64,000 nt of DNA from Nonomuraea guangzhouensis (GTDB taxonomy: Bacteria > Actinomycetota > Actinomycetes > Streptosporangiales > Streptosporangiaceae): the NCBI RefSeq assembly GCF_019396345.1, contig NZ_JAHKRM010000003.1:434001-498000 (forward strand), written 5' to 3'. The notes under the pieces are model-generated. The model made no database searches, was not told the DNA's origin, and worked only from the letters and a program-made list of their open reading frames with translations. Positions within the stretch are counted from its first letter, which is position 1. Every line of letters begins with the position of its first letter. The position numbers and the translations under genes were made by a program. Below, one piece after another: positions 12,340 through 21,148 of this stretch.

Positions 12340-12894
12340 ATGACCGGCAAGTCTTGGCAGCAAGCGAGTCTCGACGGGCTCGCGGCGCTCACCGTCGATG
12401 CGATGCCCGCGGTCGAGGTGCTCCTCCTCGACGACATCGCTGAGTACCTGATGGGAGCCGGAGCCCGGCAACCCCCGTACACCGTCGAGCACGGCAGCCG
12501 CGTCGTGAGCGCCCTGTTCGGCGCGATCGTCAACTCGGCGCGGTTCGCCCCGTCGGAAGTGCCCGCGCCGACGCCGGAGATCACCGCCGGCCGTGCGCAG
12601 ATTGTGCGCGGAGCCCACGACTTCGCCACTCGTGGCATCGGCGGGATCAGTCGGCTCGCCAAACGCGTGATCCCGGCTGCATTGGGGGAGCTGGAGACTC
12701 ATCAGAACTCGCCGGAGAAGCAGACCTGCCTGGTCTTCTCCTATGCGCTCCTCGCCGTCGCGTCGGGGCCGCGCAACCTGCTCGACGACGAGTCCGCAAT
12801 CGGAGTCATGCAGATCTTCCAGGCGTGGGACGCGGTTCTCGGGCAGGGCGTAGTGCTGCCGTGGCGCAGGGAGGCCGCATCCGGCTTGGCATAG
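12340..12894 (+). CDS. Conserved-looking hypothetical protein at the end of the mim operon
   Basis: 184 aa from ATG 12340 with GGAG upstream, 59 bp after the transporter. Not recognised. It is mostly alpha-helical by composition, soluble, with no signal peptide or cysteine motif (one Cys only). The codon usage resembles the upstream genes. Because it follows the metal transporter on the same strand it may be the last operon gene, but no function can be assigned. Confidence 0.6.
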   Translation: MTGKSWQQASLDGLAALTVDAMPAVEVLLLDDIAEYLMGAGARQPPYTVEHGSRVVSALFGAIVNSARFAPSEVPAPTPEITAGRAQIVRGAHDFATRGIGGISRLAKRVIPAALGELETHQNSPEKQTCLVFSYALLAVASGPRNLLDDESAIGVMQIFQAWDAVLGQGVVLPWRREAASGLA

Positions 12895-12942
12895 TTCAGG
12901 AACGTGAGAACGCCTTCCATGTCCCGAAGCCGACCGCCGCAA

Positions 12943-13167
12943 TCAGCCCGCGGTCGCCGCGAGGGTCACCAGGCCGACGACCATGACCGCCGCGCTGGCC
13001 ATCAGGAACGCCGGGTTGTGCGCGCTCCACCAGCGGATCCGGACCTGAACCCAGCCGGGTACCTCGTCAATCCGGACCAGCCGCAGGGCTATGACGTTCA
13101 CGATCGCAGTGCCCAGGCCGAGTGCGCCGAGCCGTGCCATGGCTTCCGCGAGCGTGACCCATTCCAT
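12943..13167 (-). CDS. Small two-TM membrane protein
   Basis: 74 aa from ATG 13167. Two hydrophobic segments (residues ~12-30 and ~50-72) flank a basic loop containing RIRWW and HNPAFLM. Small proteins of this look occur in many actinomycetes, function unknown. Its 3' end is close to the end of the convergent 184-aa gene. A longer upstream start is possible but adds a polar, non-conserved-looking extension. Confidence 0.55.
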   Translation of the reverse strand: MEWVTLAEAMARLGALGLGTAIVNVIALRLVRIDEVPGWVQVRIRWWSAHNPAFLMASAAVMVVGLVTLAATAG

Positions 13168-13337
13168 ACAGACATCCAACCCCGTCACGTCGACGGCGCG
13201 CGTCTCACTGTGAGACAAGGCTCGGTCTCCGCCTGCGTCGGCTCGCCACCGAACCGCCACTCCAGGCCTGGACGCAACCCCGTAAGGATGGGGATCAAGC
13301 CATCCTTGCCGAAAAGGTTGGCCGGTCCGTCTCCTGA

Positions 13338-13463
13338 CTGTCGAAGGTGGAGAACGGACGGTTGCCGCTGGATCGGATGAGCGTGATGGGGCAGCTCGCC
13401 GAGGTGCTCGGAAGGATCACGTCTGATGATCACGGAGCATGTCGTTCCCGTTACTGGAAATGA
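13338..13463 (+). pseudogene. Fragment of an XRE-family HTH regulator
   Basis: The frame reads SKVENGRLPLDRMSVMGQL, the end of a classic XRE helix-turn-helix, but an in-frame TGA at 13335 lies immediately before it and the frame stops again at 13461. No N-terminal half or ligand domain is present. It is best read as a gene remnant. Confidence 0.45.
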
Positions 13464-13504
13464 TCTTTACGTTTATTCGATCAGCGTCCGGCTTATCCGC
13501 CCTG

Positions 13505-13950
13505 ATGCGCCGCCGCGCTGCCCTGACCGCAGCTCTGATGCTGCCGCTCTCGCTCATGAGTGCGCCCGCGATCGCCCAGGGCCCCACGCCATCCCCCAGC
13601 CCGACTTCCGCGTCAACAACGAAACCCGGCGTCGCTTCGGATCCAGCTCTTAAGAGTGTCTGGGAGAAAGCGTCCAAGTCCGGTAAACCTGTCGAAATTC
13701 CGGTCCGGTTCACCGAGACCATGAAGGTCTGGGCGAACCCCGACGGCAGGCATTTACGTGCCGGGCTGTACACCCGGCTACCCGGCCCGTCCAGCTCAAG
13801 AACCCGGCGAGGAGAGACGTCAAGGCCGAATGCGAGACCCGTTTCGGCAAGGCGGGGTCAACCCAGAGCATTTTCTGGCAGCGATACAGGGTGCTCCCCG
13901 GAGACACCTTCTACGTGAAAATCCATGACGGGCAGCAGTCCGCGCAGTAG
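13505..13950 (+). pseudogene. Frameshifted gene for a small secreted protein
   Basis: The first frame encodes a signal peptide (MRRRAALTAALMLPL...APAIA), a Pro/Ser/Thr linker and TGKPVE-like sequence (SGKPVEIPVRFTETMKVWANPDG), similar to the N-termini of large actinobacterial secreted LamG/RHS proteins. At about 13763 coding sense moves to another frame (AVHPATRPVQLKNPA) and runs to a TAG at 13948 with well-formed protein (SIFWQRYRVLPGDTFYVKI). A two-base insertion or one-base loss would explain this. The product as written is therefore broken, or there is a sequence error. Confidence 0.5.
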
Positions 13951-14011
13951 ATAACCGAGCCGGCGGGCGTTCCAGGACGTCCGCCGGGCTCCTCACGATG
14001 GACGATGAGGC

Positions 14012-15043
14012 GTGCGAGAAGACGACTTCGATCACTACAGGGCGCTTGTGTCGGTGTGGTTTTCCGATCCGACATGCCTGACATGGTCCGAGCTGGCCGG
14101 ATTGGACGAGGTGGCGCGCGTGTTCGGTGCCGACCTCGCCGCAGCGGAACACATGAGCGTGGAAGATGCCCAGGTTGAGCAGTACAACGCGGACATCCCC
14201 GGTGTTCTGCCCATTCTGGTCGCCGGGACGATCGGTAGCTGGACACTGGTCGTCGAACCGAACGGATGCGAGGGCGCGAGACCTGAAGTCCTGCGGGCAT
14301 TATCGGCTCGCGGGCGAGCGGTGAGCGTCGTGCTCGACAGCGAGCAAGGCGACCGTCTGGGCTACGCCGCCGCCGGCGAGTTGAACGCCGTTCGGCCGAC
14401 GGGCTCTCCGTCTGCCCGATCAGGCCGCCTTCCGGGAGACGCCGACGCGATCATCGACTCGGCTGACGCCGAAGATCTCTTCGCGCGGCAGGCCGCCGCT
14501 CTCCTGGCAGCAGAGCACATTACTGGTGAACGGCTCACGGAACAGTGGCTTCTGAGCGACGGCCTCACGCGCCTGCTCGTCGAGGATCCTCTCCCTGACG
14601 ACATCGTCCCGGAGCGGTACCGCGATCACCACGTGCTGGACGATCCGGAGATCCGGGCGATCGTCGATGAGCCCTCGCCCGGCAATGTCGCTCGCATCAG
14701 ATACCTGATGGTGATGGCGGTGGTGAAGGGTTCGCATTTGCTGCACCCCACCGTGGACGAGGCGCTGGAGGCCCTGAATGGCGACGACGACGCCACGCGA
14801 CGCAAGGAACTCCGCCGCCAGGTCGCGTCGCTGCGCGACTACCTCGTACAGGACACCGGCCCGGAGCAGGCGCTGCGCCTGCGGGCAGTGAATGTACTGC
14901 TGGACGCGCTGGGAGGCGATCTTATTGGATCCGCGCGCGCAGTCGCGGATCACGCCTATATGGGGCATCTCACCGACGACCAGAAAGCCGTCATCGTTCT
15001 TATGGACCGATGTCTGCGCCGTATCGCCCGCTCTTCGCCCTAG
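14012..15043 (+). CDS. DUF6461 domain protein
   Basis: 343 aa from GTG 14012. The N-terminal ~180 residues have the DUF6461 pattern (WFSDPTCLTW, FGAD, GSWTLVVEPNGCEG, followed by ITGERL...WL). The C-terminal ~160 residues are helical and unassigned. DUF6461 proteins are common in actinomycetes, often beside SUKH proteins and mobile-element debris, and their function is not known. A second member lies at 59029-59571. Confidence 0.7.
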   Translation: MREDDFDHYRALVSVWFSDPTCLTWSELAGLDEVARVFGADLAAAEHMSVEDAQVEQYNADIPGVLPILVAGTIGSWTLVVEPNGCEGARPEVLRALSARGRAVSVVLDSEQGDRLGYAAAGELNAVRPTGSPSARSGRLPGDADAIIDSADAEDLFARQAAALLAAEHITGERLTEQWLLSDGLTRLLVEDPLPDDIVPERYRDHHVLDDPEIRAIVDEPSPGNVARIRYLMVMAVVKGSHLLHPTVDEALEALNGDDDATRRKELRRQVASLRDYLVQDTGPEQALRLRAVNVLLDALGGDLIGSARAVADHAYMGHLTDDQKAVIVLMDRCLRRIARSSP

Positions 15044-15065
15044 AGCGCCGATCATGTAGTTCTGA

Positions 15066-15240
15066 TGGCAGACCATTATCAAGGCGATCAAACGGGCCAA
15101 GCTGGTCATCTTCCTGCGTCTACACCGGCACAAGCTGTTCGATGACGCCTTTCAGGACGAGTTGGCGGGCATGTACGACGATGCCGTCAAGGAGGCACCC
15201 GCCGGTGCCGCCCGCGCAGCTGGTGCTGGATTGTCTGAGG
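15066..15240 (+). mobile_element. IS1182/IS5-like transposase N-terminal remnant
   Basis: The frame reads KLVIFLRLHRHKLFDDAFQDEL then AGMYDD, which matches the start of IS1182-type transposases (FLRLHRHELFDEEFQ...MY). Downstream, the expected VPPAQL continuation is found in another frame (VPPAQLVLDCL). Upstream there is a stop directly before the fragment. It is a short, frameshifted relic. Confidence 0.5.
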
Positions 15241-15433
15241 TCAATTCGCCGTACACGCCTGCGGGGAGCGTTGTGATCCAGGTCGGGCGCAGCGGCACGA
15301 CATATACGAGGACCAGCCCCGGGAGTGCACCAGCACCCGGGGCTAACCCCTTGCGGTGCCCGCCGCGATCAAGCGAACCTTTGCTGGCGTTGTCCGCCAG
15401 GCGGGAGCGGGTGTGCTGCAGCACAATCCAGGC

Positions 15434-17011
15434 ATGGACCTTGCCTCCCTGGCCACCGTCATCGGCCCGCCGACCCCCGCTGCCTTTTCCATCGACTGGC
15501 CCGGCCTCGAACAGTGGCTCGGGCTCCGGCTTCCCGACGACTACAAAGAGTTCGCAGAGAGGTATGGTCCCGTACTGGTCGGAGAATGGATCTGGGTCGT
15601 GGTGCCCCATCACTCCGACCGCGGCGGTTATTTCCGACAACTCGACCAACGGCAAGGGCTACAGCGCAGCATCCGTGCCGGTGATCCGCCGTCTCACCCG
15701 TTCGCCTTTCATCCCGAACCAGGTGGGCTCCTGGTGTGGGGTGAGTCGCGCGGAAGCGAGTACTACTTCTGGGACACCTCGGTGTCCGCCGATCCGAATG
15801 ACTGGCCGACCAGGGTATTCACCCAGAGTTGGCCGGATGAGAAGTGGCGGCTGGTGGACGCGCCCCTGACGGAGGTGCTCGCCGCGCGGGTGAGCGGAGG
15901 CCTGGATCTGGGGGAGGCCCTGCCTGCGGTGTCGCCTCCGTACGCCTGGAACTTCGCCCCGCTCGTGCTGAAGGACGTGCCGGAGAGGGCTTCCTTCCCG
16001 GGAGTGCCGCTCGCTCTCGAGGTCGCTGGGCAAGCGGCGAGGGTCGAGGCAGCCACGGGGGTGCCCGATGACTATGCCGCGCTTGTAGGCGAGTACGGCG
16101 TGGGGAGACTGGCCGGCGTGCTGCGGTTGCTCGGTCCCGGGGCGCCGGAGGGCTTCGACCTGGCTGCGGAGGAGGCCGTGGTGAGTGAGCGGTTGCGTTC
16201 GCGGAGGGCGGCGGGGGAGCGGGTGGTCCCGTCGCCGATCGCGCCCGAGCCGGGCGGGTTGCGGCTGTGGGGGGTGTTCGACGGGGGCGAGACATGCTGG
16301 TGGCTTCCTGTCAGCGCCGAGTCGGCCGAGTGGCCGGTGGTGCTGCTGGATGCCGACGGTCTTGGGTGGCAGCGGTTGCCGTACGGCGCCACGGGCTTTC
16401 TCGATCGGTGGCTGGATGGGCGACTGGATCTGCCCGTGCTGTCGCTGTCGGCGGTGCCGCGTGCACGCGTGCTGTTCCCGCCGGTCGTCGATCCCGCCGC
16501 TTCCACCGCGCCTGCCGAGGAGGCGCCGCGAGATGTGCTGGCGCAGTTGGCGTCGATCATCGGGGAGTCGCGGACCGGTGGTCACACCTACGACTGGCCG
16601 GGGATCGAGCGGTCGCTCGGATTGCGGCTGCCGAGGGACTACAAGAGGTTGTTCGAGGTGTACGGGTCGATCGGGATCAACGGCATCATGATCGGACATC
16701 CGGAGGAGCTCCAGGGGCGGCACGAAGAGGAGGTCGAATATCTCGGCTGGGAGGAAGACGAGGCGATGGCCGTGCATCCTGCCTCAGGAGGGCTGTTGTG
16801 GTGCGCGAACACCGAAGGGCGTGACTGCATCTGGTGGGATACCGGCGATCCGGACCCCGACCGGTGGACGATGGTCTGGGACGTCGAATTCGACCGGCGC
16901 ACCTTCCCCGGCACCCTGATCGAGCTGGTGATCGCCGACCTGACGAGCAGGCTGGCCTCGCCGCTCACCGCGCTGGATCCGTCCAGTGACGGGCCCATGA
17001 TGTGGTTCTGA
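15434..17011 (+). CDS. Protein with three SUKH (SMI1/KNR4) domains
   Basis: 525 aa from ATG 15434. Three consecutive SUKH-like units are visible: residues ~15-145 (LGLRLPDDYKEFAERYGPV), ~185-330 (VPDDYAALVGEYG) and ~385-510 (LGLRLPRDYKRLFEVYGS). SUKH proteins are known as immunity proteins to secreted nuclease and other polymorphic toxins, or as general protein-binding modules. No toxin gene is next to it. Three fused copies suggest binding of several partners or a polyimmunity protein; that is inference. Confidence 0.75.
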   Translation: MDLASLATVIGPPTPAAFSIDWPGLEQWLGLRLPDDYKEFAERYGPVLVGEWIWVVVPHHSDRGGYFRQLDQRQGLQRSIRAGDPPSHPFAFHPEPGGLLVWGESRGSEYYFWDTSVSADPNDWPTRVFTQSWPDEKWRLVDAPLTEVLAARVSGGLDLGEALPAVSPPYAWNFAPLVLKDVPERASFPGVPLALEVAGQAARVEAATGVPDDYAALVGEYGVGRLAGVLRLLGPGAPEGFDLAAEEAVVSERLRSRRAAGERVVPSPIAPEPGGLRLWGVFDGGETCWWLPVSAESAEWPVVLLDADGLGWQRLPYGATGFLDRWLDGRLDLPVLSLSAVPRARVLFPPVVDPAASTAPAEEAPRDVLAQLASIIGESRTGGHTYDWPGIERSLGLRLPRDYKRLFEVYGSIGINGIMIGHPEELQGRHEEEVEYLGWEEDEAMAVHPASGGLLWCANTEGRDCIWWDTGDPDPDRWTMVWDVEFDRRTFPGTLIELVIADLTSRLASPLTALDPSSDGPMMWF

Positions 17012-17064
17012 GGCAGCAGGCGATGTCTCGAAACTTGATTGGGCTGATTTGTTAGGGTCCCTGG

Positions 17065-18507
17065 ATGGCTTCTCAACGCGCCCTGCTGCCACGGTCGACA
17101 CCGGCCGCCTCGGGGATGTCGTCCCGCGCAATTACCGCGCTGCTGGACCGGCTCGAAGCGCAATCCATCGAGTGTCACTCCATCATGGTCGTACGCCACG
17201 GCCACGTCGTCGCCGAAGGCTGGTGGGCACCGTACTCGGCCGAACGCCCGCACCTTCTCTATTCGCTGACCAAGTCGTTCACCTCGGTCGCCGTGGGGCT
17301 CGCGATCGCCGACGGGCTGCTCTCGCTGGACGATCGGGTGGTGGACGTGTTGCCCGATCACGTTCCGGCCGACATCTCGGAGCAGGGACGCCGCCTCACC
17401 GTTCACCACCTGCTGTCCATGACGGCCGGACACCCAACGGACAGCCTCGCCGAGGCCTGGCAGCTGGAACCGGATGACCTGGTGAAGGGCTTCCTGCGCG
17501 TACCGTTCTCCGATCCTGAGGGAACCCGGCACACCTACGACAATGCGACTACCTTCGTCCTGGCCCGGATGGTGGAACGGGTCACCGGCCGCGGCCTGCC
17601 GGAGCTGCTCGACGACCGCCTGTTCCGGCCGATGGGCGTCGACCACGCCGAATGGGATCGAGTGGCGAGCGGTGCCGCCTTCGGATTCCATGGGCTGCAC
17701 CTCACGACCGAGGCCGTCGCCGCTTTCGGCGAGTTGCTGCTGCGCGGCGGCGTCTGGGGCGGCCGCCGGCTCGTCCCGCGCGAATGGGTGGAGCTCGCGA
17801 CCAGACGGCACATCGAGACCCCCATCGAGACCCGGCAACTCGACGACGACTCGCCCAACCCCGATTTTCATTGCGGGTACGGCTACCAGTTCTGGATGTC
17901 GCGTCACGGTTACCACGGTAACGGCGCCTTCGGCCAGCAATGCGTGGTCGTCCCGTCCCACGATCTCGTGGTCGTCGTGACCGCCGCCGTCGAGCAGACA
18001 GACGTACTGCCCGGCGTCTTCTGGGACTGTCTGCTGCCCGGTCTGGATGACGCGGGAAGCGCCGAGGACGACGAGATCCTCGCCGATCGGCTGCGGCGGC
18101 TGTCACTCGCGCTGGTGCCGGGTTCGGCCGCACCTTCCCGTTCCGGTGCGGCGAGGATCGACGCCTCCGCCGAGGATTCGGCCGTGCCCGACGGAACCAC
18201 GGTGTCCGTCGAGCCGGTGGACGGCGGATGGCACCTGCGACTCGGGTCGTCTCTCAAGATCGCCGTCGGCCACGGCGAATGGCGGGAAAGCTCGCCGCTC
18301 GGCCGCCCGGTCGTCGCCGCCGGCGCCTGGCAGGGCGACATGTTCGTTGCCGACCTCTATGTCATCACTACCCCGCACCGGGTACGGCTGGTGCTCGACG
18401 CCGACGCGGGGACAGCGGTGGCGACGTGGAGCACCGTGCCTCTTACCGGCCCCAGTTTGGCGTTGCATTTACGTTCGCCGCTGATGACACGGCCCGACGT
18501 CGCGTAG
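17065..18507 (+). CDS. Serine hydrolase, class C beta-lactamase family
   Basis: 480 aa. The catalytic SxxK is S67-L-T-K70 and the second motif is Y158-D-N160. HGNGAFG in the C-terminal part is in the place of the KTG/HxG box. There is no obvious signal peptide, so it is probably a cytoplasmic esterase or D-peptidase of the beta-lactamase-related (PF00144) group rather than a true beta-lactamase. The last ~130 residues are a beta-rich extension often seen in these enzymes. It is monocistronic, 53 bp after the SUKH gene. Confidence 0.8.
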   Translation: MASQRALLPRSTPAASGMSSRAITALLDRLEAQSIECHSIMVVRHGHVVAEGWWAPYSAERPHLLYSLTKSFTSVAVGLAIADGLLSLDDRVVDVLPDHVPADISEQGRRLTVHHLLSMTAGHPTDSLAEAWQLEPDDLVKGFLRVPFSDPEGTRHTYDNATTFVLARMVERVTGRGLPELLDDRLFRPMGVDHAEWDRVASGAAFGFHGLHLTTEAVAAFGELLLRGGVWGGRRLVPREWVELATRRHIETPIETRQLDDDSPNPDFHCGYGYQFWMSRHGYHGNGAFGQQCVVVPSHDLVVVVTAAVEQTDVLPGVFWDCLLPGLDDAGSAEDDEILADRLRRLSLALVPGSAAPSRSGAARIDASAEDSAVPDGTTVSVEPVDGGWHLRLGSSLKIAVGHGEWRESSPLGRPVVAAGAWQGDMFVADLYVITTPHRVRLVLDADAGTAVATWSTVPLTGPSLALHLRSPLMTRPDVA

Positions 18508-18543
18508 GAGAACCGCACATCCAGTTCGATGTGGCATGCGCGC

Positions 18544-18957
18544 TCACTCCGGACGCTCCTGGCCGCCGCGCGACTCCACCGCCCGGTGTCCGAGCAGCTT
18601 GTCGATGCTGCGGCGCTCGCGTTTGGTGGGACGACCCGCACCCCGAGCCCGGACGGCCACCGTCACGGTCTCCTCGCGCGGAGGAGGCGGAGGGCTTTTG
18701 TCGACGTAGCACTCGGCGGCCACGGTGGCGCCGACGCGCTTGCTGATGATCCGGGAGACGACCACGATGCGTTCGTGGCCCTCGTGCCGCAGCCGGATCT
18801 CGTCCCCGACCCGGACGACGTGCGCGGGCTTGACCCGCACCCCGTTGACCCGGACGTGACCGCCCCGGCAGGCGTCGGACGCGATCGAACGAGTTCTGGT
18901 CAGCCGCACCGACCAGATCCAGCTGTCCGCCCGCGCACTCAGCTGCTCACCTGCCAT
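18544..18957 (-). CDS. S4-domain RNA-binding protein (Hsp15-like)
   Basis: 137 aa. The S4 domain covers residues ~10-75 (RLTRTRSIASDACRGGHVRV with NGVRVKPAHVVRVGDEI). It is followed by a basic C-terminal tail (GRPTKRERRSIDKLL) typical of the actinobacterial Hsp15 group. E. coli Hsp15 binds free 50S subunits carrying nascent chains. It converges on the serine hydrolase. Confidence 0.85.
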   Translation of the reverse strand: MAGEQLSARADSWIWSVRLTRTRSIASDACRGGHVRVNGVRVKPAHVVRVGDEIRLRHEGHERIVVVSRIISKRVGATVAAECYVDKSPPPPPREETVTVAVRARGAGRPTKRERRSIDKLLGHRAVESRGGQERPE

Positions 18958-19224
18958 CCCGACATTTTACTGAGACCGTCGCGCCGCCAGCCTCACAGCT
19001 TTGTCTGGCCAAGGTCGAGCGGCGCGCCAACGGCCTCAACGACGACGGCCGGGCTGACCGGATTGTCGACGTCGGCCTGTCCTGTTGAGCCTTCACTACC
19101 TTGCCGCCGTCTACGGCTGCGGTGGCCCGCCAACTTAACCAGAGGCATCGGCGTCCGTCTCTACCTGCCGCCCTAGCATCCAGATCAACGATCACAACAG
19201 ACGGATCAGGATGGGTACCCTCGG
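18958..19224. other. Boundary region downstream of the HTH gene, no convincing gene
   Basis: On the minus strand a 51-codon frame (19148 to 18993) ends in a plausible amphipathic stretch (VVVEAVGAPLDLGQTKL), and a GTG start overlaps the upstream HTH stop, but neither has a family match I recognise. An integrase would be expected after an Xis-like gene, and none is present here. Confidence 0.3.
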
Positions 19225-19452
19225 TCACTCCTCGGAATAGACAGGTCTTTCCTCGACGCCCAGGGCTACGAGCATCGAGGCGGTGGGGACGCGGTAGTGG
19301 CGTCCGACCCGGATAACGGGACAAGGGAACGTTCCGAGGCGGACCAGCCGGTACGCCGTCCCGACACAGATGCCGAAGGCGCGGGCCGCCGTGGCGAGAT
19401 CGACGGAGAGCGGTAGGTCGAAGGCTTCGGCAAAGGTGAGGGGCCGGGTCAT
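19225..19452 (-). CDS. Xis/AlpA-like helix-turn-helix protein
   Basis: 75 aa. It is a MerR-type winged HTH of the excisionase family: DLATAARAFGICVGTAYRLV and then a strand-turn-strand with VGRHYRVPTASML. Such proteins are usually encoded just upstream of a tyrosine integrase in actinobacterial integrative elements; here no integrase follows. The start overlaps the stop of the upstream gene by four bases (ATGA), so it is the last gene of the six-gene minus-strand operon. Confidence 0.75.
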   Translation of the reverse strand: MTRPLTFAEAFDLPLSVDLATAARAFGICVGTAYRLVRLGTFPCPVIRVGRHYRVPTASMLVALGVEERPVYSEE

Positions 19453-20093
19453 CGGGGGTCTCCTGCCTGACGCAGCGCCAGAGTTCCCTGCCTTCTTCTC
19501 CGAGGACGTCGTGGGGGAGCCAGCCCCAGGCGTTTGGCCAGTAGGTCACGCCGTATGTCCTCGATCTGCTCAGCGGCAAGGTTCGAGACATCCATGTTCG
19601 GGAAGTCCGGTGGGGCCGGGTCCGGTAGATCGGCGACATCTCCGACGGCCTGACGAGCTGCCGAAGTTCGTGCGAAGCGCCAAGCTCGGCTTGCCGCGGT
19701 TCGGATGAGAACCTCGCCGACATCTGTCTGCGCGAGGTCTACGGTCTCCAGGCCCTCCAGGAGGGCGAGGAACATCTCGGCCTCCACGTCCCTCCGCTCA
19801 ACGCGGAGCCGAATCACGGCGTTGTACGAAGCACGCAGGATCCGTGGCATCGCAAGCCAAAGGACGAACAACCGCCATGAGTCGTCCTGCTGGTGTTCGC
19901 GACGCGCTGCAGTGATGGCCTGCCGCCACACAGCGGCGCGTTTGGCCTGATTTTCGCAGGACGACGCGTTCCTGACCTCCTCGTACCTCACCGTCACAGG
20001 CCCCTGATCGGTCGGGATGACCAAGGTGAGCGGAGATCGGAGAACGGCTTCGCTGATGACGTGGTGTGCTTCCTTCCAAGGGAGCAGTGCCAT
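19449..20093 (-). CDS. Sigma-factor-like helical protein of the TIR operon
   Basis: 214 aa from ATG 20093 behind GGAGTAGGACTC, 5 bp after the preceding stop. A central helical stretch (VERRDVEAEMFLALLEGL) and the following ARAW-like helix recall plasmid- and ICE-encoded proteins with weak resemblance to sigma-70 region 2. A basic tail (PPRRPRRRRQ) follows. No region 4 HTH can be seen. It could be an anti-/pseudo-sigma or a DNA-binding accessory factor. The assignment is tentative; the operon position is clear. Confidence 0.55.
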   Translation of the reverse strand: MALLPWKEAHHVISEAVLRSPLTLVIPTDQGPVTVRYEEVRNASSCENQAKRAAVWRQAITAARREHQQDDSWRLFVLWLAMPRILRASYNAVIRLRVERRDVEAEMFLALLEGLETVDLAQTDVGEVLIRTAASRAWRFARTSAARQAVGDVADLPDPAPPDFPNMDVSNLAAEQIEDIRRDLLAKRLGLAPPRRPRRRRQGTLALRQAGDPR

Positions 20094-20098
20094 GAGTC

Positions 20099-21148
20099 CT
20101 ACTCCTCTGATGGGTCGGTGGGTTCTGCTGGACCATCGGGCTCCGCGTCGCCATACCATTCGGTGATCCGGTCGGCCTGAGGCGCCTGCTTCGTTTCCTG
20201 CAGGAACTTGGTGAGGCGCAGGCGGAATACCTGGCGTTCCTCGTCGGATGTGAAGGTGAGCCCGTCGAGCCATTGGGCGACTGGGGGAGTGAGGTCGAGA
20301 GGTTCGGAGTCGGCGGCGAGAAGCGTCGGAGCCAGGGTGAATGGCTGCGTCACAAGCGATCGGAGCGCGGGCGGGACCTCCTCGTTGTTGGCCGCTGACG
20401 TCAACTGGGCGAGATCGGCGAGGCGCGCGACCGTCTCCGTTATCTCGCATTCGTTGGTGGCGAGCAGCCATACGACGGCGCTTCCCATGTCCGGAAAGAA
20501 GTTCTTGGCGAGATAGTCACGCTGGAGGCGTTCGTGTTCGCGTCTCTGCTCCCAGAGCTGGTAGTCCTTTCGGATGCGTGACATTTCGGTGAGGCGTGCT
20601 TCGTCTTCGTCCGGGAGCCTCACCGCGACGTCGCGGCCCATGACCAGAATGCTGCCTGACGAATCGGCGCGGAGATCGCCGAGCGCGGCTGCGAGGTCGT
20701 GTCGGAGCAGGTCGGGGTGGATAGGGGAGTGCCGAGCGGCTACGGGGCGGGCGCGATCCAGAATCGACTGTATGGCGACATCGTCGAGATGTACGTCGGA
20801 AGCGGAGGCGTCGGCGTACCTCGACGGGCGCCATCGGACAGTGACCGACAAGGAGAACCAGTAGTCGGGGTCGGCGCTCTGGAGCCGCAGGTCAGAGACC
20901 AGAGAATTGCGGAACGGATCCGCCGGTGGAACATGGATCGGTTCGGGGAAGTCGGTCACCGGTAGCGGGCGTGAAGACGTTTTGGTCGCGCGCCGGACGA
21001 ACAGGGCAAGACCCGTGAGCAGAGCGCCGGCGGCGGTGACCGGCCAGAGCCAGGCCGGCCATCCGAGTGATGCTCCTATCCGCAGGTATGCCAGGCCTGC
21101 GAGCACGATTGCGACGAGTAGAGCGATGACTTTACTGCCTGTGCTCAC
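20099..21148 (-). CDS. Two-TM membrane protein of the TIR operon
   Basis: 349 aa from GTG 21148, which lies inside the 3' end of the NTPase gene and has a strong AGGAGG site. Two hydrophobic segments (residues ~6-27 and ~33-51) anchor a large cytoplasmic domain of ~290 residues. That domain has a beta-rich part (WFSLSVTVRWRPSRY) and then a long charged helix (RIRKDYQLWEQRREHERLQR). The layout of membrane hairpin, beta domain and helix recalls SPFH/band-7 scaffolds, but I cannot confirm this. It probably places the system at the membrane. Confidence 0.6.
   Translation of the reverse strand: MSTGSKVIALLVAIVLAGLAYLRIGASLGWPAWLWPVTAAGALLTGLALFVRRATKTSSRPLPVTDFPEPIHVPPADPFRNSLVSDLRLQSADPDYWFSLSVTVRWRPSRYADASASDVHLDDVAIQSILDRARPVAARHSPIHPDLLRHDLAAALGDLRADSSGSILVMGRDVAVRLPDEDEARLTEMSRIRKDYQLWEQRREHERLQRDYLAKNFFPDMGSAVVWLLATNECEITETVARLADLAQLTSAANNEEVPPALRSLVTQPFTLAPTLLAADSEPLDLTPPVAQWLDGLTFTSDEERQVFRLRLTKFLQETKQAPQADRITEWYGDAEPDGPAEPTDPSEE

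Noticed and set aside
13185..13433. Minus-strand 82-codon frame
   Set aside because: It is antisense to the XRE fragment, has no ribosome binding site, and its composition is unlike the neighbouring genes.
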